Source: Mariniphaga sp041684965 (GTDB lineage Bacteria > Bacteroidota > Bacteroidia > Bacteroidales > Prolixibacteraceae). From it: DNA of 64,000 nt. The notes under the pieces were generated by a model. The model was given only the letters and a program-made list of their open reading frames with translations. It was not told the origin of the DNA and made no database searches. A program made the position numbers and the translations under genes. Position 1 is the stretch's first letter. Each line of letters begins with the position of its first letter. Below, in pieces: positions 55,844 through 64,000 of this stretch. Where the stretch lies: positions 21,532-85,531 of the forward strand of contig JAWLGR010000020.1 in NCBI GenBank assembly GCA_041684965.1, written 5' to 3'.

Positions 55844-56512
55844 CTATTTAACAACCAATGCATCGCGCAATACTTTTATATGGTCGTGGTCGGCTTTTAA
55901 TAATGTTTTTTGGGAGTTAATCATGATTCGTTGGTCTACACTTAAATGATCATTCCCTAATGCATTATTATAAGTTTCTAATGCCTTATCTTCCCCGTAC
56001 TCACAAGAGTTGAGAATTGTTTTGCGGTCTTTGCCTTTGAGCGCTGCCTTGACATCCATCCATACACGAAAGAATTTTCCTGAAACCTTTGTGCCTTCGG
56101 CTTCTACGCCACCCAATGTGTTTACCTCACGAACCAATTCCTGTTTGCATTTTTGACTGGTTGAAATGAATTGTGTAAACAATTTTTTTAAATCGGGTTC
56201 TTCGGTTTCTTTTGATGCAGTTTCATAACCTTCTATTCTATCGTTGTTGATAACGATGAGTGAGTTTAGCACATCTATTGCATTTCCTTTTTTCGCTAAA
56301 CTTTCAACATCTTTTTTAGTACTTTTAAATTTTTCTGTTAGTGAATCTCGTAAACCATTGAATTTTGATTTTACTTCATCCACGTAATGATTGCTTTTAT
56401 CCATGATTTGTTTGCGTGCTTGTGACCCTTTTTCGGGTGCGAATAAAATACCTGCTATTGCTCCAATGGCAAGTCCTGCAAGTGCTCCTAATAAAGATTT
56501 ACCTGTTCTCAT
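55844..56512 (-). CDS. YtxH-DUF2383 fusion stress protein
   Basis: A 222-residue protein. The N-terminus is a YtxH-like glycine-rich membrane segment with LLGALAGLAIGAIAGILFAP (6-25) and the EKGSQARKQIMDKS motif, then a helical linker to about residue 75. The C-terminal part (about 80-222) is a DUF2383/PA2169-type ferritin-like four-helix bundle (VLNSLIVINNDRIEGYETAS, DRKTILNSCEYGEDKALETY). Both halves are associated with general stress or envelope stress. The start ATG 56512 is preferred over 56548, which adds 12 polar residues. Follows Mn-catalase by 78 bases. Confidence 0.8.
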   Translation of the reverse strand: MRTGKSLLGALAGLAIGAIAGILFAPEKGSQARKQIMDKSNHYVDEVKSKFNGLRDSLTEKFKSTKKDVESLAKKGNAIDVLNSLIVINNDRIEGYETASKETEEPDLKKLFTQFISTSQKCKQELVREVNTLGGVEAEGTKVSGKFFRVWMDVKAALKGKDRKTILNSCEYGEDKALETYNNALGNDHLSVDQRIMINSQKTLLKADHDHIKVLRDALVVK

Positions 56513-56590
56513 ATTAATTTTATTTTTAGCCCCAATAACCTCCCCCAAAGGGGAGGCTTCTGAAGCGGGTTAATTTATTATTATTTGTTT

Positions 56591-57562
56591 TTAATTTGCC
56601 GGTTTTGATTTGGCTTCAGCTTCTTCTTCATAAACTGACCAACTCATAACACCATTTTCAGGAAGTGTTGCTTCATCGACTATTGCTTTCCGCTCAGCAC
56701 TTAATGACTTATTGGTTTTTTGAACAGTATCTTCTGTTCTCTGTGTTCCCTTAACTTTCTCGTCCAGTAAGCCATTGGTTTCTTCAACATGCTCAAGTGG
56801 ATTGGCTATAAACTGCCACTCTTCGCCCATCTCCGGACTTTTGCCTTTATTCCAGGCACCTTTAAACTCTTCGCCTTTCGACATGTTGAAATATTTGTTG
56901 CTGAATTTCGGATCGCTTTGTAAAATGCCGGGAGGAAAGTTTGGCTGAATACTGTCTAATGCTGCCTGAAACATTTGAAAGTGTGCAACCTCTCTGGTCA
57001 TTAAAAAACGCAGGGATTCAAGTACTAAAGCATCGTCTGTAAATTTCATCAGGTTCTCATAAACCATTTTTGCACTTGTTTCTGCACCAATATCTAAACG
57101 AAGATCCGCTGTTAAATCTCCCATTCCCATAATGTATGTAGCACTCCAGGGGTTGCCAACACTATCGGTAAGTGTGGGTGTTCCTCCGCTGACAATAAAA
57201 AAATGCGGATTTATCATTGCGTCGTGTATGTAATTTTCTTTTGCCGCTTTTCCATCCAGCATTTTGGTCAAGTCAGATTCATCAGCAGCATTTTTCAGTT
57301 CACCGTTTACGCCAGTGAGTAACATTTGAACAGTTGCACCAACAATTTCAAGGTGACTAAATTCTTCGGTTGCAATATCCATGAGCATGTCATATTCAGC
57401 AGGGTATGCTTTTCGACAGCCGAATGCCTGAACAAAATATTGCATGGCTGCTTTTAGTTCCCCATTGGGACCGCCAAATTGTTCAAGGAGTAATTTTGCA
57501 AAACGCACATCGGGTTTAGATACCCTTGCATTGAACTGTAATTCTTTTACGTGATGAAACAT
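56591..57562 (-). CDS. Manganese catalase
   Basis: A 323-residue di-manganese catalase that splits H2O2 to water and O2. Ligand motifs are visible in order: LLLEQFGGPNGELKAAMQYF (first helix Glu), ATEEFSHLEIVG (E-E-x2-H), LDIGAETSAKMVYENLM and MTREVAHFQMF (E-x2-H), with HDAMINPHFFIVSGGTPTLTDS between. The C-terminal 60 residues are a charged tail, longer than in typical members of about 290. First gene of a minus-strand set with YtxH-DUF2383, the 39-residue protein and amylase, fitting an oxidative/stationary stress unit. Confidence 0.9.
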   Translation of the reverse strand: MFHHVKELQFNARVSKPDVRFAKLLLEQFGGPNGELKAAMQYFVQAFGCRKAYPAEYDMLMDIATEEFSHLEIVGATVQMLLTGVNGELKNAADESDLTKMLDGKAAKENYIHDAMINPHFFIVSGGTPTLTDSVGNPWSATYIMGMGDLTADLRLDIGAETSAKMVYENLMKFTDDALVLESLRFLMTREVAHFQMFQAALDSIQPNFPPGILQSDPKFSNKYFNMSKGEEFKGAWNKGKSPEMGEEWQFIANPLEHVEETNGLLDEKVKGTQRTEDTVQKTNKSLSAERKAIVDEATLPENGVMSWSVYEEEAEAKSKPAN

Positions 57563-57829
57563 AATTTTATTTTTTGTGAGTTTGAGTATTATGTATAATT
57601 TTTATTCTCCAATTATACAATTCAAAAATAGGGTAGTTTGTCTAGTGAAGCGTTATACAATTTCCGGGAATTATTACATGATTCACACATCTATCCTCAC
57701 CATGCCTTCCTATACCGCAATAAAGGTTCCTCTGAACTCTGCGTTAAGGGAGCGATGAAAAGTTGGAGAAAAGTTACTGCTCCGTATAAATTAAATCTCT
57801 CTGTCTTACATCTTGGTTAGTCTCCGAAG

Positions 57830-58076
57830 ATATTCGAAATCACACCTCCCTTTGCACAATTGGTGCACCTCCAATGAATTTCATCTGAATCAATATTCAT
57901 TGCTGTTTCAATTATTCATTGGCATTTTTTTCCGAAACATCGAATGTAGGTTGGAACAAAATCTTCATTACCCGATTCTATCGTTTCATCTATTACCAAA
58001 TTTAGAAATGAAGTTCTTCCCATTTGATATCTTTGAGATCATCCTTCGAATTACTCATAATTATTTTTTCAAATGA
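57830..58076 (-). pseudogene. Decayed small zinc-ribbon-like ORF
   Basis: On the minus strand, LVIDETIESGNEDFVPTYIR, a stop, and then MNIDSDEIHWRCTNCAKGGV and ISNIFGD read in one frame. The C-x2-C and HWRCTNC pattern resembles the end of small proteins from Bacteroidota accessory regions. Broken by a nonsense codon. Confidence 0.35.
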
Positions 58077-58139
58077 ATTGCTATTGTAGTACAAGATTAG
58101 TAATTTCTTCTTCCTTCTTAAATAAAATTCACTCTTCCT

Positions 58140-58749
58140 ACAAATTCAAAAAAAAGATCAACTTAGACAGTTCAGCAACATTCGCACCTTCACTTCAGAT
58201 TCAAATCCATCAGTTGATATGCATAGATTTGTGCAAACCTTATTCTGGAATCCAATAAACAGTTTAAAATGCTCTTCAGCCTTGCGTGAATGAAGGTTTG
58301 TAAGGTTGTATGCTCTTACACCTCCCACAGTTAAATTAATGGCATTTGAGGCAATATTTCCATTGATGGAAGGTATTTCCATTGCAAATGCCATACGCTC
58401 ATAGTAAAGGGTTTTCTCGTGCTCAAGGAGCTCTTTTGCAGGCTTACCCACAGCAGATGGAATATTTCCCCTTGATGGGATGTGAAACCCTCACAGCAGG
58501 CTTTAAAATGGTTTTTCCACCGAAGATTTTCTCCGTTACCAACGCTACAGTTTCAATCAATTCCTGATGTGAAATTGTATTTTCATTATTCTTTGCAAAC
58601 ACAGGAATTGTGTGTCTTTGCTGAAGCTCAGATAATGTTACCGGCTTTGTGTTCGCTGCCATAAAATGAATGTCTGAAGTTTCTGCAACGGGAGCAAATT
58701 CAAGTGTTGGAGAAACAGGTTTTAATGCATTTACTTTAATTAATTCCAT
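58140..58749 (-). pseudogene. DUF3871 protein, frameshifted and truncated
   Basis: The minus-strand start MELIKVNALKPVSPTLEFAP continues through TIPVFAKNNENTISHQELIE to SHPIKG, where a one-base change shifts the frame. The next frame reads PSAVGKPAKELLEHEKTLYY, ERMAFAMEIPSINGN, LTVGGVRAYNLTNLHSRKAE and CTNLCISTDGFESEV, and a second shift leads to NVAELSKLI before multiple stops. The pattern (KTLYYERMAF, TVGGVRAYN, CVSTDG) is DUF3871, a family of Bacteroidota mobile and accessory elements. The C-terminal third is lost. Confidence 0.7.
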
Positions 58750-59092
58750 TTCCTGAAAGTTTATTTGTGTTAATATTTTGATTAGACCCGGATGGGCCTT
58801 GCAGGGCAAGCTTAATTTTAGCCTGCTTACGCTGAGCGTGACGTAATTCCATAATTTGATGATTAGAAAATGATTGAATAATTCTAATTTTTTTAAATGG
58901 GAAAATAGTAAATATGATGTTGAATGAATTAATATATTAGTAGTCGCTTGTAGCTACTTACAAACTTTTATGATTAACTTCAAAATGCTTATAAACGAAA
59001 GTATTTATGAATCTATACGATATAAAACAATTTTGAGAAGTACATTTTTATTCAAATTAGGCGTAAATTAATAATTATGACCACAATTATTT
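58750..59092. other. Intergenic, no gene seen
   Basis: AT-rich region upstream of the DUF3871 remnant. Nothing recognised. Confidence 0.35.
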
Positions 59093-59194
59093 TCAGCATC
59101 TTTTAAAGCCAATGTAGCCATTGAAGCGCTCAAGGAGCGTGAGGGCGTAGGCTTTTATTTCAGCCAATCTACCGTTTGAGTTGTCTATTATCAT
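59093..59194 (-). pseudogene. DUF4120-like module remnant (copy 5)
   Basis: Minus-strand ORF MIIDNSNGRLAEIKAYA followed by an unrelated tail and a stop after 33 codons. The start and first 17 residues are nearly identical to copies 2 and 6. Confidence 0.5.
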
Positions 59195-59336
59195 TTTATC
59201 AGAATTATGAAATTGGAAATTGGATTTCAGAGGTCAGGGGTATTTTGAAGGTTTTTGAATGCTTTGTATGTTTATATGGACATCAGGCACAACTAAAAAA
59301 ATGCAACATATAACTGCAGAAACTGAAATAATTTCA

Positions 59337-59375
59337 GGGTACTTTATAATAGTCCCCTCAAGTTGGGTACTATTA
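59337..59375. promoter_or_regulatory. Paired GGGTACT motifs upstream of SnoaL-like gene
   Basis: GGGTACTTTATAAT (59337-59350) and GGGTACTATTAA (from 59365) are direct repeats 28 bases apart, about 130-170 bases before ATG 59507. The core matches the sites at 42431, 47097 and 53756. Confidence 0.3.
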
Positions 59376-59506
59376 AAATACAATCGTCAAACCTTTAACA
59401 AATAACCAATCTTTTATACGCACCATTTAAACCCTTTCTTGAAATTTGTATTTGTCGAGGAGTTGTTGTAAATTGATTAGTCGAATTATTTTAAAACCAA
59501 AGAGAT

Positions 59507-59941
59507 ATGAAAACAAGACTATTTATTTCGTTGCTCCTAGTATTTGGAGTAACAATGTCATGTCAGAAAAAGATTGATATTACTAATGAAGATACTGCCA
59601 GAAAAAATAAAGAAGTTGCTACCAGGTACCATGAACTGAAACCAGAAAATATTGATTCTATCCTGACAGAAAATTTTTTTGGTCAAAACGAAAAGAGCAG
59701 GCATACATGGAACAGGGAGAGTCATCGTAAATACCTGACTAATGGAATGTACAAAGTAGATACAATTTTTAATCAGATTGCTGAGGGGGATTGGGTAGCT
59801 ACCAGGTTTTTCAGAACCGCGGAATATCGCGAAGATACAGTAAAATTTGAAATGATGCATTTTAAAAAATTTGAGAACGGAAAAATTGCAGAGATCTGGG
59901 AATATGGTGATTCAAAGCAAATTGAATCAGAAAATAAGTGA
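59507..59941 (+). CDS. SnoaL/NTF2-like lipoprotein
   Basis: A 144-residue protein with lipoprotein signal (VTMSC, Cys19) and an NTF2-like cone fold of the SnoaL/ester-cyclase type: residues 40-60 (HELKPENIDSILTENFFGQN), W68NRESHRKYL, DTIFNQIAEGDWVATRFF and FENGKIAEIWEYGDSKQ. Members of this group bind small hydrophobic ligands or act as isomerases and cyclases; the substrate cannot be predicted. Single gene. Confidence 0.75.
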   Translation: MKTRLFISLLLVFGVTMSCQKKIDITNEDTARKNKEVATRYHELKPENIDSILTENFFGQNEKSRHTWNRESHRKYLTNGMYKVDTIFNQIAEGDWVATRFFRTAEYREDTVKFEMMHFKKFENGKIAEIWEYGDSKQIESENK

Positions 59942-60035
59942 TCACTGATTCCCATTTTTTCTCCCCCCATTTTCATTGAGGTCTCGAATTTAATGGTCCG
60001 CCACCATTTTCAAATCCATCGTAAATATTTTGTTT

Positions 60036-60221
60036 CTATTTGTCAGTAATGGAGAATTTCATACTGAGTGGAGTAAAATCGCTGTAAGGGGTAACTGTGT
60101 ATCCTTTAGCTGAGTAGCTTTCAAGTCTGGAAAATGTGTTGTTGAAGTTTTCCAGCAAATTGTTTTCTTTGGCAAAAGCTTTTATTTCAGCTAGTCTGCC
60201 GTTTGATTTGTCTGTAATCAT
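60036..60221 (-). CDS. DUF4120-like small protein (copy 6, 61 aa)
   Basis: The only copy of the repeated module with an uninterrupted frame: MITDKSNGRLAEIKAFAKEN, then LLENFNNTFSRLESYSAKGY and SDFTPLSMKFSITDK, 61 residues. The N-terminal helix and the central YSDFTPLSM strand are kept; the C-terminal half seen in copies 1, 2 and 4 (APTFSVSL...GWSIHT) is absent, so it may be truncated. No signal peptide. It could still be expressed, but no ribosome-binding site stands out. Confidence 0.4.
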   Translation of the reverse strand: MITDKSNGRLAEIKAFAKENNLLENFNNTFSRLESYSAKGYTVTPYSDFTPLSMKFSITDK

Positions 60222-60484
60222 TATTAAAAATTTAAGATTTGATGCATTGAAGTGCTGGTAAAGCATGAGGTAAAATTTATTTTGAATTTTTTTGGGTTAT
60301 TCAGTGTTAAGTGGTTAACTTGAACTGTTTTTTTTCTTATTATTTGTAAATATTTGCAAACGGATAAATAATTAAATATGACGATTCTAAGTAAGAGATA
60401 TGGTTGAAATATATTCATGTGAACTTACATCAATATTAGAGAGCATATCCTTCACGTGTAATTGTATTATTTAGCATTATTTTT

Positions 60485-61822
60485 ATGAAAATTCTTTTAA
60501 TCTCTCCTGCTATTGATAGCAACAAAAGGACGAATAAGGAGCTTATGATGCCTCAACTCGCACTTTATATTCTTAAAGGCTTAACTCCAGCTAAACATGA
60601 AGTTACTACCATTGAGGAAGAGACCGATGATATTGATCTTGATCAGGAATGCGATCTGGTTGGAATCAGTTGTATGACAGCAAATGCTCCCAGGGCTTAT
60701 GAACTGTGCTCCGAATTTAAAAAAAGAGGAAGAACAGTAGTGCTTGGTGGTGTGCATCCTACTATTTTGCCTGATGAGGCGCTTCAGCATGCAGATTGTG
60801 TTGTAAAAGGAGAGGCCGAAGGCGTTTGGCCGATAGTGCTTGAAGATTTTGAAAATAACGAGCTAAAGCAAACTTATACAGATCCTGATCCGGATTTAAG
60901 CAAGTATGTCCCGAAAGACTTTAGTTCCATTAGACAAAGGAGGTTGTTTAATCTAATTCCCATCACAACAACTCGCGGCTGTCCTTATAATTGTGACTTT
61001 TGTTGTGTAACCGATCTTTTTGGCAAAAAAATCCGGCATATTCCTGTAGAAAATGTATTGCGGGATATCAAAGAATCAGGGTCCAAAAATTTTATATTTT
61101 TAGATGATAACATTATAGGCGATCCAAAATACGCTAAAGAATTGTTTAGAGCCATTAAGCCTTTAAACATCAAATGGGGGGGACAGGCTTCGGTTTCCTT
61201 GCTGGTAAAAGATAAGGAGCTTATGCAATTGGCTGCCGATAGTGGATGCAAAGCGCTGTTTCTTGGAATAGAGAGCATCGGAGAAGAGCAATCAAAGTCG
61301 TTTAAAAAATCAATCAAAGAAATAAAGCAATTGGAAGATTCATTGAAAAAGATCAAAAAGATGGGCATTCTGATTCATGCTTCTATGGTGTTTGGACTGG
61401 ATAGTGACAAAAAGGAAATTTTTGATGAAACGGTGAAATTTCTTGTTAAAAATAAGATCAGTACGGTGTCATTCAATGTTTTGACGCCCTATCCGGGCAC
61501 CAAAGTATATGAAGATTTAAAAAAGGAAAATCGCCTTACTACAACTGATTGGAGATATTATGACCATAACACGGTAGTGTTTGAACCCAAAAATATGAGT
61601 CGCTATGAATTGCAGATAGGCAAAACGGGTGCACGGAAAAAGTTTTACAGCATATCTTCGGTGCTTATACGCTTACTGGGCAATATGTACAGCCCCCTTA
61701 TCTATCTTGCGATGAATTATGGGCATATTAAACAAACCAAGGTGGAAGCAAAGCGGGTAGCTGAGCTTAAGTCCCAACTATTTGATGACAAGCATTCCTC
61801 TGAAGAGAATATACTCCGATAG
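60485..61822 (+). CDS. B12-binding radical SAM protein
   Basis: A 445-residue radical SAM enzyme with an N-terminal cobalamin-binding-like Rossmann domain (1-130; LVGISCMTANAPRAYEL, VVLGGVHPTILPDEAL). The [4Fe-4S] motif is C166-x3-C170-x2-C173 (RGCPYNCDFCC), followed by the barrel (FIFLDDNIIGDPKYAKELF, ALFLGIESIGEEQ) and PYPGTKVYEDL, typical of the BchE/MiaB-like SPASM-free class of B12-radical SAM proteins. The C-terminal 80 residues hold a hydrophobic segment (ISSVLIRLLGNMYSPLIYLA). Substrate unknown; such proteins methylate or rearrange unactivated carbons. No partner gene adjacent. Confidence 0.85.
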   Translation: MKILLISPAIDSNKRTNKELMMPQLALYILKGLTPAKHEVTTIEEETDDIDLDQECDLVGISCMTANAPRAYELCSEFKKRGRTVVLGGVHPTILPDEALQHADCVVKGEAEGVWPIVLEDFENNELKQTYTDPDPDLSKYVPKDFSSIRQRRLFNLIPITTTRGCPYNCDFCCVTDLFGKKIRHIPVENVLRDIKESGSKNFIFLDDNIIGDPKYAKELFRAIKPLNIKWGGQASVSLLVKDKELMQLAADSGCKALFLGIESIGEEQSKSFKKSIKEIKQLEDSLKKIKKMGILIHASMVFGLDSDKKEIFDETVKFLVKNKISTVSFNVLTPYPGTKVYEDLKKENRLTTTDWRYYDHNTVVFEPKNMSRYELQIGKTGARKKFYSISSVLIRLLGNMYSPLIYLAMNYGHIKQTKVEAKRVAELKSQLFDDKHSSEENILR

Positions 61823-62137
61823 AGATAAAACCATAGAATACACAAAATGACTATAGAGCAAAAACAAACAGACCCTGAGCGGTCTTAAAAGCTTTATGTT
61901 AGAAATGTAATACAAAAAAACCAGCCCACGGCGTTATCACCATCCTTGCACTAACAAGTTAACAGGTACACCGTGGGTATGTCCGAGCTTTTTATTGGAT
62001 ATATGAGTTTGTAGGCTGTCATTTCAGCCACTTTCTCTCCCAACTGGTACATTTTCTTTACTCTCGGAAGAAAATGCGTAAAACGTAACACAGTGAACAC
62101 AACCAGGGCACATTTTATCTTATGGTAATACAGAAAA
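61823..62137. other. Intergenic with unrecognised minus-strand ORF
   Basis: A short GACC-CTGAGC-GGTC hairpin lies near 61872. An open minus-strand frame at 61951-62196 includes KKMYQLGEKVAEMTAYKLIY, which looks protein-like but is unknown to me. The segment CACGGCGTTATCACCATCCT (61927-61946) recurs near 63750. Confidence 0.35.
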
Positions 62138-62178
62138 AAGGCAACTGCGATTGCAATTGCCTTGTAAAAAGTTTTTTT
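62138..62178 (+). terminator. Rho-independent-type hairpin with T-run
   Basis: AAGGCAACTGC-GATT-GCAATTGCCTT stem-loop (62138-62163), then GTAAAAAG and a run of seven T. Preceded by an A-run, so it could work in both directions. It is 316 bases after the radical SAM stop. A second copy of the stem is at 44825. Confidence 0.6.
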
Positions 62179-62308
62179 GATGATAACCTGACACATAATC
62201 AGGTGTTAACTGGTTCAAGCCCAGTTGGGTTCAGAGAAATCAAAAGGGTACAAACAAATTGTTGGTTTTGTTTCCATTATCAAAATTTCAATTGCAAACA
62301 AAATCCGG

Positions 62309-63643
62309 TTAAATTTCAGAGGGTCCTGTATTTTGGCTTCGGGTAGGTTCCAGATAATTTTTTATTCCAAGGGCAAAATTAATTCCAACTGCACCTGACA
62401 TCCGGTAGGCTTTTTTATAACTCAGCACCTGAATAACATTGTCTGTAACAAAAAACAGGTCCATTCCCGGAAAGAATCGAAGCCTTAATCCTAATCCAAA
62501 ATTATCAAACTTATAGCCCGCTGTATAACTGAATGATGTGGAAAGTAACCTCCCTACTGCTCCGTTAAGCGACAAGGTAGCTGCTGCTAATGATTTCCCT
62601 TTAAAAAAAGTATTTTCAAACATGACACCATAATTCCAACGAGGAGAAAACTGACGGGAAGCTCCCAGATAGATTTTGGGTAGTATTCCAATATTTACTT
62701 TCTCTTCATAAACCCGAATAACATCATTATCACCAAGAAGACGGTATGCATTTCTTTTCCAGCCTGATGACCCTAAGTTGAGAATACTGGCAGAAAAATT
62801 CCATTTTTTTAGTTGGTATGTGGCTCCCAGAGTTACAGAAAAATTTCCGTTTTTGAATAAATCTGAAATCTTTAAATCTTCTTCCCAGTTTGGAGGGAGA
62901 ATATCCTGTTCCAAATCCAGTTCACCCCTTGAAATTGCATTTTCATTTATATTGAAAGGCAGTCCAAGAACTGCTTCCCCTAAAAATGTTTCATTGTATT
63001 CATTATAATCGTAATCACCTTCAGGTTCAATATCAACAATATAGGACAAATTTTCGGTTTTAATTCCGGCAAGATTATAATTAATGTTAGGGCTTATTCC
63101 TATTGTTAAGTTCTCGCTTAACTTTCGTGAATAGTTTATCCCGATGTTCATATAGTTATTCATCATTAAATTTACACCATCCACCACAATTGGGAATTTA
63201 ATTTCATCAATTTCATTATAGTCGGTTAAAAGGTAAACTATATCCGACTCTGCATCTATGTTAATTGTGTGATTTGAAGTTATGTGTGCACTAAAAAATG
63301 AAGCATCATTTACTTTGAATCCGAAACCAAAAATGTTTGCCTTGGCTTCAGATATAAACCTGTTGCTCTCACCAACTGTCTGAATAAATTCATCTGGATT
63401 ATACCTCGGATTATTTAACTGATCGAGAAAATGATCCAGTTCATTGTAGTTGAATCCACTATTGTAAGCATTTACTGAAATTCCATTCAAGCCGGGTAGG
63501 TTCAGGAAAAAATCAACTTTGGGGATGAAAGCCGGATTGAATGCTTGTTTTTGGGGCATATGATCCATAAAATAGAGCGTATTTTGACCAAAAGAAAAAT
63601 TGAAGAGGAAAATGATAAAGGTGAACAGCCAACATTTTTTCAT
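62309..63643 (-). CDS. DUF5723-family outer-membrane protein
   Basis: About 444 residues from the ATG at 63643 (MKKCWLFTFIIFLFNFSFGQ, a clean signal peptide); an ATG at 63664 adds seven residues. It opens LYFMDHMPQKQAFNPAFIPK, the typical DUF5723/PorP-SprF-like N-terminal motif (NPAF), and continues with alternating beta strands (GNFSVTLGATYQLKKWNFSA, FSPRWNYGVMFENTFF), as expected for an outer-membrane barrel. DUF5723 proteins are uncharacterised Bacteroidota barrels, some linked with T9SS components. Ends TRSQNTGPSEI. No operon partner in the window. Confidence 0.75.
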   Translation of the reverse strand: MKKCWLFTFIIFLFNFSFGQNTLYFMDHMPQKQAFNPAFIPKVDFFLNLPGLNGISVNAYNSGFNYNELDHFLDQLNNPRYNPDEFIQTVGESNRFISEAKANIFGFGFKVNDASFFSAHITSNHTINIDAESDIVYLLTDYNEIDEIKFPIVVDGVNLMMNNYMNIGINYSRKLSENLTIGISPNINYNLAGIKTENLSYIVDIEPEGDYDYNEYNETFLGEAVLGLPFNINENAISRGELDLEQDILPPNWEEDLKISDLFKNGNFSVTLGATYQLKKWNFSASILNLGSSGWKRNAYRLLGDNDVIRVYEEKVNIGILPKIYLGASRQFSPRWNYGVMFENTFFKGKSLAAATLSLNGAVGRLLSTSFSYTAGYKFDNFGLGLRLRFFPGMDLFFVTDNVIQVLSYKKAYRMSGAVGINFALGIKNYLEPTRSQNTGPSEI

Positions 63644-63664
63644 GATGCTGAAAATTTGGTTCAT

Positions 63665-64000
63665 ATTAGTTGTGCCCCAAATATAATTAAGTTTTGAACA
63701 AAAGATTTTAAGAAAAAAATAATTCACTGAATTTGCCCTTCTTAAATCATTCCACAGCGTTATCACCATCCTTTCACAAAATAAATACAGCATAACCATT
63801 TGGTGCACTATTTTTAACAGTTTAATATGATTACGATATCAGGCTTTGATTTCAAAATTCCAAAAATAATAAGCTCGTTCTTTAGAAAAACATTTGATGC
63901 ACTTTGGTACGCCACGAAGCGTACGTTTATATAATAATTAAAAACCTGGTAATATGAAAGGATTACACAGACCAATTTGTCGTTCAGTCTGAAGCAGCTG
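63665..64000. other. Intergenic to window end
   Basis: AT-rich, with the CACAGCGTTATCACCATCCT repeat near 63751-63770. A short frame starting MKGLHRPICRSV at 63955 is not supportable. Nothing else seen. Confidence 0.35.

Noticed and set aside
57576..57820. Two overlapping 60-codon plus-strand ORFs upstream of Mn-catalase
   Set aside because: Different frames of the same stretch, neither recognisable; likely the catalase promoter region.
1..64000. CRISPR array or rRNA operon
   Set aside because: No regularly spaced direct repeats of 25-40 bases and no rRNA-like conserved blocks seen anywhere.

Overview
The window looks like a chromosomal segment of a free-living, low-GC member of the Bacteroidota, probably in or near the Marinilabiliales/Prolixibacteraceae. 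This rests on Por-type (T9SS) C-terminal sorting domains, a TonB-dependent receptor with a carboxypeptidase-regulatory-like N-terminus, FISUMP-domain proteins, a membrane LytTR regulator, DUF4838, DUF5723 and DUF3871 proteins, and A-rich leaders with few clear Shine-Dalgarno sites. The genus is inferred, not proven.

Layout. 0.6-5.6 kb: a nucleoside-hydrolase-like lipoprotein, an IS4-type transposase remnant, an OmpA-family protein, an ABC-F ATPase with a degenerate second half, and a small outer-membrane barrel. 5.6-17.6 kb: a class III aminotransferase with a frameshift in a T7 tract, then two paralogous beta-propeller lipoproteins in inverted orientation. They bracket a papain-like protease gene and a tight seven-gene minus-strand operon: two FabZ-like hotdog proteins, a Tat-signal membrane protein, a ketosynthase fused to a Cys-less ketosynthase-like domain, an acyl carrier protein, a GcvT-like protein and a FabG-like reductase. 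This operon resembles a stripped-down type II fatty-acid/aryl-polyene-like synthase and is the strongest candidate for an undescribed system. 17.8-23 kb: a membrane LytTR regulator, an acyltransferase, a decayed histidine kinase, two unknown proteins and a tRNA-like remnant.

23-44.8 kb: a DUF4838 T9SS cargo protein, a broken chimeric histidine kinase, a sulfatase, a receiver-less CheB, a PAS-LuxR regulator beside a TonB receptor, a DUF3795 protein, a ZIP transporter, an EEP-family protein, an AsmA-like protein and a GH28-like lipoprotein. Between them lie remnants of Mrr, IS5 and IS21 genes. 44.8-54.2 kb: FISUMP genes in several stages of decay, a T9SS propeller protein, an astacin-FISUMP-DUF1566 mosaic protein and an Abi_2 remnant. 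54.2-57.6 kb: a compact minus-strand set of Mn-catalase, YtxH/DUF2383 protein, a 39-residue membrane protein and a cytoplasmic alpha-amylase, probably one stress/storage operon. 57.6-64 kb: a DUF3871 pseudogene, a SnoaL-like lipoprotein, a B12-binding radical SAM protein and a DUF5723 protein.

Two themes cut across the window. First, at least six partial copies of a small gene module (a DUF4120-like protein, in two cases followed by a short ORF beginning M(D/N)YLxIGSN) are scattered through the intergenic regions, all on the minus strand. Second, frameshifts, nonsense codons and truncated mobile or defence genes are common, so the intergenic space is largely a gene graveyard; some frame breaks could instead be sequencing errors.
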